Source: Onchocerca volvulus (Eukaryota; Nematoda; Chromadorea; Rhabditida; Onchocercidae). Taken from it: a stretch of DNA of 64,000 nucleotides. Location: positions 20,685,753-20,749,752 of the forward strand of contig HG738138.1 of assembly GCA_000499405.2 (NCBI GenBank), written 5' to 3'. The position numbers and the translations under genes are program-made. Shown one piece after another: positions 11,958 to 23,040 of the stretch. The notes below the pieces were generated by a model. That model saw only the letters and a list, made by a program, of their open reading frames with translations, had not been told where the DNA came from and made no database searches. Within the stretch, counting starts at the first letter, position 1. The number at the start of each line of letters is the position of its first letter.

Positions 11958-13329
11958 AGAAAAAATAATTGGTTTCTCCCACATAGCGGGCGGTGCCTTT
12001 AGAACATTTTCAAATTTCTCTTTTATTAAAAAAATGTAAAAAAGTTATTACAAATGACTTTGAGCAAGGACGTTCCAAAACCAGTAGAGACGACTGCAAG
12101 GCCTCCTTCAAGTTCATATCTTCCCGATGGAGTTCCCAGAAAATCACGAAAACTGGTTCCCTTGCAAAATAACATGTACTATTCATGTTCACCTCGATAA
12201 TAGTAGTTTGACGGCATGTGGAATATACTGAGAAAAAGATTTTATCCTATCATATCTACCATTTAAAAATAATTTAAAATTTAAATTGCTGATTATGAAA
12301 CAAAACATTTCAGTACATTAAAAAGTTAAAATAATTTGGAATTGTTTACTTAACCATTCCCATATTATACGAAAAAAGAATTCGATAAATAGGTTAATGT
12401 TATAAAAATGTTGAAAAATTTTGATATTTTTTAGTTCCAAATCCAGAGTTAATCTTTCGAAATTTGTTTTGCCAAAAATTAGTCATGACAGAGACAATGT
12501 AACTGTCGATAATGCATGATGAAAGAATCTTTTGATAGACATTAGATGGAATCACATACAGAAATTACTTCCTTTCCCAGAAAATATCAAAAAAACAACA
12601 CCACTCCTATTTATCTTAGTATCTTCAAGCTCAAGAAGAGAATAATTCGATATAACAGGCAAGTGAAAATGAATTTTTAATGTTATCTACCTTGATAAAT
12701 TAATAAAAAGTTCTTCGATGCATATGTGTAAATTGTGAATCATTTTGTCAGTGTAATTATGTGTTTAATATGAAGATGATAAGCACAGCTGATAGCAAAA
12801 GGGAAAACATTCCTTTTATTTTCTCTGCTTGATATTCCAATTCACATTCAGGAAAGATGATAAATATTATGATGCTGATAAGCTGATGCTAACACTTTTG
12901 TTAATATTTCCCCGTCGATTCATGTTACACCGAAATGCAATTTCACTGGATGATTGCAATCATCAACAAGTTTGTTTTTATGAAAGCTTGAGGGACATTC
13001 GTGTATGTTTAGGTGGTGATTAATTTTTGGCTAATTACTTTCGAAAAGTTAAGTTCTAAAATGTGATAGGACCTATTTTCATTACATCGAACAAAAAAAG
13101 CTAAACTGAAATGAAGGAGAGATTAAGCGTGTAAATAAATATCAGGACAAAATTTCGCCTTTCAATAGTGCTACAATGTCGGAGAAAGAAAAAAGTTGAA
13201 ATTTCGCCTGATATAGAAGAAAAAGAAATTATATAGCAAAGACCATTATTATTATAATACCGTAAATTCTTAAACTATCAAAATAAAATAGACATTTCTA
13301 TCTTCCATAAATCATTGTTTACACCCAAA

Positions 13330-13790
13330 CGTCTCATCTTCAATGCTTCTCTCGCTATATCAACAGAGTTTGAACTTCTCACTCCAATTGTCTACATATA
13401 TTTTCAACAACTTTTATGATACATCTGCAACTTAACAGATCTGCAAGCATATTTCTCATGCACAATAGTTCATGCATTGCTTTCTCCAAGATGCACAATG
13501 ATAAACCTGTTTGTTGCAAGTGGAAGTGGAACAGTTTTTCAGATATCAAGCTTATCACCACCCAGAGTTTTCTGTTCCTCATGCTATGCCAACAATACAA
13601 CATATTCTACTCTCTTTCTAATTATCTGTGCGCAACCTGATCTCTATCAGATCAAGATCAATACACTTCTCAAACAAGCTGCTCCAATCAAAGAGACCAA
13701 CTGTAGCTGGTCCCCAATTTTCGGTTGTTGTTTCAATATCAAGAACCTTTACTCCTTGATGATTTCTGGATAATGTCAAGTGAACTCACT
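13330..13790. other. GC-richer block with overlapping frames, possibly a decayed coding sequence
   Basis: Base composition is less AT-biased than in the flanks, and both strands carry open frames of 74 to 98 codons. On the minus strand a frame from about 13770 to 13620 reads like protein (it contains KVLDIETTTENWGPATVGLF) and then meets stops; neighbouring segments are open in other frames. This pattern fits an old pseudogene or element fragment, but I recognise no family and chance is possible. Confidence 0.25.
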
Positions 13791-16209
13791 ACTTCTGTAT
13801 TAAAGAAGCACGATGTTAACTGATAACCAAATATAACAATACTTTTCTACCAGTGGGATCTGGAGAACACTTCTAGGTAAAGTTGTAATTAATTATTAAA
13901 TGGTCATCGGTAGAGCGGAAAATATATAGTTAACTTTTCGGAAATTTTAATATCTCTTCTAATGCCTCTAAAATCTTCGAATTTTTTGATTTAAAAATAA
14001 GGTTAAGATGTACTGATAGCTGAATAAGAATACAACCGCTCATTAATAGCAAGAAGAATGGAAGGATTTAAAGAGGAAGTAAAAGAAATCGAAAACTTTT
14101 TTCTTCACTTTTTGGAAAGCCGAAAATCGTGAATGTTTCTAATGAACATGCAAGCAATCTTCTTACATGTAAAATCTTCTATTATAGCTTCAGTTTGAAG
14201 AATGTAACGAATTTCTTACTATTCAGTGGAGGAAAAATCATTGTTAAACGTATTAAATGCCTTTTTTCTCCTTGTTTCTGCGATACTCAACATTTTCTAC
14301 AGAACATTGTGCACAACCCATATTTTGCAGATTAAAGCAGTTTTTTGAGGAATTTTCTGATTCTACTCGAAAATAGTTGCTTGCTGCTAGTGAATCGCAG
14401 GAAGATCGATTCAACGAGAATGGAAAACAAAAAAATAAGGATAATGTTCACATGAGATATTTATAATTAATGCTGATAAGCATGGTTCAAATGGTTAACT
14501 AACAGAAAGATCACTGATAAGATGATACTGATACCATTAAAATTATGGAATTAGTTATGATGAAATAACAAGAGGAGAGAAAACTACAGCAATTACAACT
14601 TCAATAATCAATTATCATTGATTGAAATAACAACTGCACTTAAAAAGAGGGAAAAGATGAAGAGAAACAGACTTCTCGAATCTAATTTTTCAGAAAAACA
14701 ACATGCAGCCTGTTGCCTTATTTCAGCCTCTCTCGAGAGGCACAAGCTCGTAAACAAATCGCATTTTTATTTGCCATTGGCTGATCATTCTGCCATTTCA
14801 TGCATGATGAACTTTGAACTATGAGTGTGATTTATTTCATTTCATGAACTTATTCAAAGTTATTGGCTATTCTCGTAAATTCTTTCCGAGGACAATGACC
14901 AGCTGTAAACTTGAACACTTATCATATCAGTTATTTTCTGCAACTGATTCACATCAGCCTGCAGACAGAATTCATAAAATTAATATCATCAGAATGAAAA
15001 AAGCATCAAAATTGTAGTGCACAAAATTGAAAATAAAACTAAAATTTAAAATCGATTTAAAAGATCGCATTTTTAGATAAACAAAATCAATCCTGTACAC
15101 AAACAACAGCAATGTAAAAGACAGGGAGAAGAATCGTCTATGATTTGTCAAGAAATCTTTTTCTAAAGTCAAAAGATTATATAATGATAGGAAAAGCAAA
15201 AGAGACGCATAAAATTTCGAAAATCGTCAGCAACAATCCTATAGGCTTAAAGTTAGTAAAATGAAATGTCATTAGTAACTCTTTCATGCTAGCGATCTGC
15301 AAAAATAAAATTCTAGACGCGGAAAAAAGTGAACTTGATCGTCAATAAATAATAATGCTGATTGGCACTATAAAATGTCTGTAATAAAAATGCAGTGAAT
15401 GCTATCCTGATTTACAAAACAGAAAAAACTTGAAGAATAATTTGAAGACGCAAAATAAGTGGAAAATGATAGCGACAGTCAGAAAAATCTTAGCTAGAAA
15501 TGTGGAGATACCATGAACTTGCAGTGATTGAGCAAAAAATAGAAATTAATAGCGCAAATTGTCTCCAGGCCTAGAAATTCATTTTTCCAGACCAAAAGAA
15601 TTAAATACAGTCATTGCAGCTGCAGTATGAAATTTGAAAAACAAACCACGAATTTGCATTTTTCATGATTTACGGAAGTTTTATACCATTGTTAACAATA
15701 CTATTAGAAAATTGATTTCTTTCAAAAAGGTATAAACTTCGTCTATATTTTCTTCTTCTATTCTGTCACGAACTTTAACATAGATTTCTCCAGATATTCC
15801 CCTGTTCATATATGATCATTTTTAATCAGATAAAATTTAGATACGAAAAACAGATTATCAAGCCCTAGTCTTAAATATTCTAGCTGTAAAGTCCAGCGAA
15901 ATTTTTTTTTTAAAATCTGTTTTGATTTAAAAAATCATTTGAGATGAGAAATACATTCTATAGAAACCAGAACTGCTTTGGAATATCGCACAGTTCATTT
16001 TTATTACAATATAATAAGAGCAGGATCGTATCCATTGATGCAGCACTGACAACATTTTTAAATGATAAATGCGGACATAAACCTACCAGCAATCTGATAC
16101 AATTCTTCAAGTGCTTTATCAATACCTCCGCTACTTTCTGTAATAATTTTAGCAAATAGTTAACAGAAAAAGCGAACTTTAAAACCAAAGTATTGTCATT
16201 TTTGAATTT

Positions 16210-16274
16210 ATGGATTCAGAATAATCCTAATAATGTGATAAATTTAGAATGAATAAGAATCATTCTGAATCCAT
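16210..16274. repeat. short inverted repeat (13-bp arms)
   Basis: atggattcagaat at 16210-16222 is matched perfectly by its reverse complement at 16262-16274, with about 39 bases between. It could form a weak hairpin and has no associated gene. Confidence 0.7.
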
Positions 16275-18721
16275 CGAAAAAAGCATAACCTTACAACATG
16301 TTAATTAAAAACCAATCTTCGATCAAAATACTTATTAGTTAAAGTTTTGAAGACCAAAAAATGAGAAGAAAATCATGAACAATTTCAGCTCCTTTACAGA
16401 ATTCATAACAATCTTCAACAATTTCTGTAAACAATGTTAATCAGTTCAACTAGCTGAAATCATTATTGTTATTCACAAGCTAAGTACTGAGCATTTTCCC
16501 GACAAAACTATTAATTGTTCTGAGTCGATAAGTTATAAAGACAATCTTTTAGATTTTAAAACATGTTTTTTCTAAATTGATAGGTCCCTTTGAGAAAACT
16601 ATTATAAAAAGTAGTGAAGTAGATTCTGTTCTTGTTAAAAAGAGTAGTAAGAAAAGCTGGACATCATATCCTTAAAATAGAATAATTATCTATTCCAATA
16701 ACAATGAGAAAAAAAAGTTTCAAATACGCTTCTAATGAAAGTGATATTTCAAAGCTCTTCATATTAATTTAACTTTTGGTACAGTATCTTTTCCGCCAAT
16801 TAAAACTTATATATAAAAAATTGTACTAAGATTAAGAATTTATTTACATTAAGAATTATATTAAGATTAAAAATTATATATTATAAATTATCATTCATGC
16901 TATAACAATATAAACCTTCTTCCATATAATTTTCCTCATTTTTTATTCGCCATATAAGGAAGTGAACAACGCGTACATCTTCTCGCTCATTTCCAAAACA
17001 ACGGGGCATTCTTGAATCCATTTATAACTAAGCGTAATAAATAAACTGAAAACATTATGTAAAAGTAAAGAATTATTCCTGTGATACAAAAAGAAATAAA
17101 AATCGACTGTAACTCCGCAAAATAACATAGGTTAAGGTGTTATGCCTCATTCAGATATGCTCAGGTCACCATAGATTTATTTTAATACAGAGCAATGGAA
17201 ATATTCAGCAAGTACTCAATGATACCCGATTGATGCCAATAATTTAAATGCCCAATTAAATGTCAAACTTGCTCCAAGATTCATCTCCAGCTCTAATGAA
17301 TCCGTTTTAATCATCCGCAGCTAGACTATCAATGTTTGGATCACTTGAACCTTGCCGATCAATATCTTTTTTCAACTTTCCGGAGAATTTTGGAGCGCAC
17401 ATATTTTGAATTACCGAATTTAAACGCTAACAATTCTGTAGTTACAGTATTTATGCATTTATTGGAAGGTACTAGTAACAAGAATTAAATCAAATCAGAA
17501 CATCCACTTCCCGCAACAAATTATCATCAAACTGATTGGAAATCATTACTTCACTAATTGTTGTTGATGGAGTTAGTCGAATAATCTTTTGGAAGATTTC
17601 CAATTATCGCGGCAACTAGTACTACTCCCGAGGACAATTCCAACTGAAATTTACCATATTACCATGATTATTTCCTTCGTGCTCGTCTATTCTGCATATA
17701 TTACCTAATGAGCTTCTCAGGAAGAACAAAGTCTTGTGATTTTAAAATTAAAAAAAAGAGATTATTCGACTTAGATGCAATTTTTGTCATTACATATTTC
17801 CACAAAAATAACTAAATACTTGCCATCAATCTGCTATATTCTGAATCCCTCAAGTGGAAAACAATCTCTAACGCTTTATAGCACACTGAAAATATAGCAA
17901 AATTAATGTCATTAGAAAAAAAGCAACACTGAGGAAAGAAGGTAACATATATTAAATAATTAACAAAGAGATATTATGAAGTCAAGTGAAATATTATGAA
18001 ATAGTCAATTGGAATCAACGCATTACAACACCGTAAATATAACTCTGGATAGGTAGGAACTTTCACTCATTATTATTTTACCAATTTAAGTAACTTCGAC
18101 AAACTGCCAGAAATTTTTGACATTTTTTATCAGCATTTGCTGAAATCAAACACTGATGTGATTGTATTTTGAAAGCTCGTTCTTTTATCAAATTTTCTTT
18201 CGGAATATTTAGAGATCATTTGTATAAAAGAAATTCTCTTCTCGAGAGTTTCATAAAATATGGTTTTAAAAAATTGAATTCCAGGATTAGCAGTTGGAAT
18301 AAGAGCAAAGCATAGTGGATCAAGTATTACATCATAAACTTACTTTTAATTTCTCTAATTATTAAGCTGAAATTTTGATGCTTCTTTAGATAAATTTCTG
18401 TTTACAATGACTTACTTGAATTACATCATATTTTTAGTTTATCACATAAGAACTGCTATATTCATTCAAAACAAACCTTATTTAAAGGAAAAACTATTTT
18501 AAACAATAACATCGAAACATGACCACCGATGCCTCACAAAGAACTGCAAAAAATGATATGACTTTAAACCGTAATCTTCAAAGTATCCCTATGGAATACT
18601 TTTACAATTCAAAATTAATTTCAACAATTTTGAGGAAATTTGCACAATAATAATATAAAATTCAAAAAAGCTCACATGAAAACTGCATAAAACATATATG
18701 ATAAACTAAAAATAATACACA

Positions 18722-21700
18722 TCAATTCTTATATTTCCCAGCGAGAGATAATGATTTCCTTGCCATCTCTAGTACGCCCTCCAGTGATTTATTGCCTCCA
18801 ATGAAACCAGTTGGATGAACGAAGGTGCAGCCGGGTATGTCTGCTATTTCTGTCAATTCTGCATCACGAAGACCACGCCATGCTTTTGGTAGGGGTAGTC
18901 TGAAAAATGGAAATTTCAAAGATTTCACAACTCGCATAAAAAATTCTATATGGAAAATTTAAATGAGCTGATACACACTTTTCAGCAAGACTTAATTTGC
19001 GAATAAGCTGAATTTGTGAATAACTGAACTTTCTGAACTATTTCGCATGACCTATTATGTACAGTTTAAAATTATATATATACTGCATGAATATATTGGT
19101 TAAAAAGAGAAAATTATGATTATAAAAAATAATTACAAGCATTACAATGGCTACAATATAAAGAATTTGGAAAATCTGTACGAAATACTAAGCGATTTAG
19201 AAAAACTGGACAAAAAAAAACCTGTTTTCAAAAGGCTGTTTTTCGCTTATTGGGATAGCTTGCACTCTCCACTGCTCATTTGTATTATCCTTATAAATAA
19301 CATAGGTAATACCATCGTTTTTTACATTAAGTTGTTCTTCAATGAGAAAAAAATGATCTTTCCATGGCACTCCACCACCTTCTAAGCAAAATATTTGGCC
19401 ACTTTTGTCTACCTACAAGAAATCCAATATAGGACAGTCGCTGATTCCAGAATAAGGCAGACAATAATGTCACCAATCATAAACTACGACGAAATAATTG
19501 AAATATAATCTAATTAGCTAAACAGAAGGATAAGAAATAGGAGGCATGGAGAAAGCCCTGGAAACTGGAAGAACAGTGTACTAAGAAAAATATGATATAA
19601 GGAATATTTTGAATTAAAATTCAATTAGTAGATATGTAATAAGGTAATTAATTTATATCCTGAATTCGATTTAGATTTTAACGAATGAAAGATCTAATTT
19701 GACAGACAAAAACTGAGTGATCATTGTAATATCAAAAATTAGTGAAATATAACAAACGTCAAAACGATGAATGACTGCATTCACAACTAGGCTACGTGCT
19801 GGTAGCCAAGATTTGTAGAGATAAGTGAGCACCTCATTGAATTCTTTACCAACTAATTTGATTGCCATCATAAACCTGTAACTGGCGAATTCATTTAAAA
19901 ACACCTGAAAATTGAAGTTATCAGATGCTCGATTTAAAATCAATTTTTTAGAAAAAATTTTAAAAATTGCCTCTCATCCACGTTGACCAAATTTTCATTC
20001 CATGCGGGATTTAACATTGAAACTCTAGATGAGAGTGTACCACCCAAATAATATCTAAAATTAAATGATGTAAATTATCAAAAGTATGCTGAATTTGCAC
20101 GCGTAATAATATAACCATTGCCTTTCTCTCGTCAATACAAAATAATGGATATTATCAACAAAAAAAATTCTTCCAGAATTAAATCTTTACATATCAGTTA
20201 CTTAATAAATACACCTTGGTTCGCCATCAAACTGAGCAATTCCATTGTCTATTGCATCGATAGATTCCACAAATATTTCATAGACTTTTTTGAATAAGAT
20301 ATCAATCACTGGATCATCGTGAGGTAGTCCAAGCAATGCGCTAATAACATTCTTCCCAAAGTGAGCATAAATAAGACCCGCCGAACTTAATTTCGTATCA
20401 AAATTCAGTACTTGCAACGTGTTCATTGTATGAGCAAAATCTCTACAAAAATTATTTTTTCATTATAAATATAATCCGATAGGTTCATGATACACCCCAA
20501 GAAACTCATAAGATTATCATGACTTTTCAATATGACATGTTATTTTTGCTTCACCGCATAGTTTTGGTGACCAGAAATTTTTTCGATTACATGATTAAAA
20601 ATGCACAAATTATTATGAAAACTAGATGTACTTCGCCGATACAGTATTTATAAAATAGATTTTTTGTAACAAATCACTCATTATACTGCTCAAAATAGAT
20701 ATACATAGGATAGAAAATTGGAATAATTTTGCCCTTAACTGTTGATTTTTAGTAATTTTTATAATGTCTAAAAAATTTCATTGTTGATTGAAAATACTGT
20801 TTTGCAGCGTAATTAAAAGATACTGAAAATATCAATGGAAATATTTTTGAATTATATTGTTATGAGCATCAAAAGAATAAAAACCTTTGATGATGATCAT
20901 ATTTCATTGCGGCATGGCTATATTCACCACCGACATCAACCACAATTTTGCATAAACTGAGCACGTCCTTATTACGGCTTCTACAAAACATCCATAAATA
21001 TTTCTAATTAAACTGATCTTAGCACATAAATCTCACTGATCTTAGCATATGAATCCAACAGTTGTTTGCAGCGAACGAATGAGAAAGGGTCTGCAGCAGT
21101 AGCAAAACTAAAACTGACCAAATAAATAGGAAAAGTGTTATACTAACTGAAACTGTGAGAATAAAACATCAAAATGCCAGATAAAAAATAGAAAGTAAAT
21201 TTAGAAAATGGCCTGAATTATTTCTAGACTATGATGGCGATGAAATAACACCAGAAATTTTATTAAAAAATTGAATAACAAATCATTGAGAATCCAGCCG
21301 AAGATAAAAAACATGCAATTGTGCATATCTAAATTGTAAAAGAATGAGAAATGAAACTTGGTCAATAAACATAAAATGAAAAGACTACAAATAGTGCATA
21401 CCGTACAATCTCATAATTATTGTATTCGGGAAGTGATTTCAACAAGAAGATTGCAAAAGCCTGAAAATAATTTATCATCTTCCTATTCAATACACTAAAA
21501 TGATTAATTAATCATGCTATTAGCAGTTGCATACAATAAAAATAAGAAATATAGATCATTTCAAATGAATTTCCTCTTCTATATCAAATAATCTACATTT
21601 ATCCACAGTTTAATATTTCAGCAAAACCTTACACTATCTTCCAAGTGACCTTTACATAATATATAGAAAATAAAAACCTAAACAGTCATCAATCTTTGTG

Positions 21701-21846
21701 TGATTTCTTTCCGCAAACATCATTCATTTTCAATCTCTAACAAAAATCATGATCTTTATCATCTTATCTATAAGAAATAAAATTAAAAAAAGAATGATCA
21801 CCTCATCACAGTGAAATTTCCCGTCGTGAGTACCAATTTTAGACAT
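18722..21846 (-). CDS. MYG1: MYG1 metal-dependent exonuclease
   Basis: Eight exons on the minus strand: 21846-21802, 21460-21402, 20980-20885, 20442-20215, 20054-19971, 19875-19758, 19412-19222, 18899-18722, about 332 aa. Family signatures appear in order: GTHDGKFHCDEA (5-16), VVDVGGEYS (48-56), YDHHQR (62-67), TKLSSAGLIYAHFG, DAIDNG (129-134), GEPRYYLGGTLSSRV, then SWLPARSLV and the C-terminal LPKAWRGLRDAEL and FVHPTGFIGGNKS. MYG1 proteins are DHH-like metal enzymes; the mammalian one is a 3'-5' RNA exonuclease of nucleus and mitochondria. The start falls just before the GTHxGxFHCDE motif, so no mitochondrial presequence is visible, unlike the human protein. The intron at 19970-19876 needs a GC donor (GAGAG|GCAATT) and the acceptor TTACAG|GTTT. 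That choice aligns without gaps to the human protein as I remember it, whereas a GT donor would insert or replace residues. Confidence 0.93.
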
Positions 21847-23040
21847 TGTAAAACGTTTGGATTGACAATACACAACTCGAGTTAATTGAAATAATCGAGT
21901 AAGCATATAAATTCTGAATCTCGCATGAAGAAGCTCTCTTTATCGAGTAAATTCTATACTGTTTAAATATATTTATTAATATTAGATCATCAGTTCATTA
22001 CTATGTTTTACAAAACTATTTTCCTTAACATCTTTTTTTTACCGCAGAAATCCCAAAGAGCTAATGTCAAGTAATATGGAGATGTTTTTCAACTGAGCAT
22101 ATTTCCTCGTATTAAAATGAAGGAAATATACTCATACTCTGGACGGGTATCTGTTCCCATATGAACAAGTAGTTCACAGGTGGGGACCAACTCATGGACA
22201 CGCAGCGTACGCTTACTATATACCGTCTGGTGACGTTGTGTGCACAGATGCTGAGACAATAATGACATAAGTTGTCAATCAGTTCGCAATCCTTCTCAGC
22301 ATCCTCGCTTTGCACACAACCCAAATGTAAATCATGCGGTTAACATTTAACAATCCAACGGGTAGGATAATCAATTGCATAGCGTGTCAACGATCGATTA
22401 CGACATTTGGGAGATTGCCAGGTAGCGTGGTTTTCTTGTGATCCGTGGTGCACGGAGAGCTATTTGTAGGTCGAACTGATTGTATCAGGGTGGGAGTGAC
22501 GGAGTGCTCACGTATGCCTAGTTACACGAATTCCCTCATCCCTTGCGCACTGATTCGGATTTCTCGATCTTTCACTTTATGGTACCTTGGACTGGAAATT
22601 CGAGATTTCTAATCGACAATACTTTCTTTTTTTTTGGGCTGGAAAGGTGTATGGAAGTATTATTGTGGTTGTCTCAGTTTCATTTATTCCACAGAGACGA
22701 CTCTTTGTTCTCACAGTGCATCTATTTGGCACATCACTCGTTACATTCAGTATAATCTGAGTTACGTGAAAAATTTTTTTCCATTCGTGTATTATGTCGG
22801 CTTATGTCAGTGTCATTCAGCTATTTCTTTTTCTTATGTCTTCTTACTGCTTTGAGTTTTGACCAAAATTGAAAAATTATGGTTATGAAATTATGAATGT
22901 TGAGTTCTAGCCAATGATTTTTTGTTTGTAATCAACTGAATTTCGAAAATGATCGCAAGGAATTTTGGTTCTTCAGAATTGGTTGTGAATGATTGAACTT
23001 TTTCTAGAATAAGAATTATATTGACTGGATTCGCTGCAAG
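21847..23040. promoter_or_regulatory. divergent intergenic region between MYG1 and cfim-2
   Basis: About 1.2 kb separates two genes transcribed away from each other, so it should hold both promoters. The part at about 22120-22560 is clearly less AT-rich than the genome around it. No TATA-type or other named motif was assigned. A minus-strand frame at 22324-22112 begins at TTG, not ATG, and is not called as a gene. A likely trans-splice acceptor for cfim-2 lies at its right end. Confidence 0.5.
23001..23007 (+). promoter_or_regulatory. likely trans-splice acceptor of cfim-2
   Basis: TTTTTCTAG ends at 23007, 33 bases before the ATG at 23041, and no upstream coding exon is seen. A spliced-leader acceptor is the simplest reading; a conventional 5' UTR intron is the alternative. 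Confidence 0.5.

Larger units (their letters stand above)
11958..18721. other. intergenic between the RMD gene and MYG1
   Basis: About 6.8 kb without a gene that I can rebuild. Short frames occur on both strands, but none carries a recognisable motif with matching splice sites. A more GC-rich block at about 13330-13790 has overlapping open frames on both strands. A 13-bp inverted repeat lies at 16210-16274, and very AT-rich sequence at 16800-16900. Both flanking genes are on the minus strand, but the distance argues against an operon. Confidence 0.6.

Noticed and set aside
7925..21846. RMD gene and MYG1 as one operon
   Set aside because: Both are on the minus strand, but about 6.8 kb separates them, far beyond usual nematode operon spacing.
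22112..22324. Minus-strand frame starting MGCVQSEDAEK, like a myristoylated G-alpha N-terminus
   Set aside because: Its first codon is TTG, not ATG, and nothing after it matches G-alpha subunits (no GAGESGKST). No splice partner was found.
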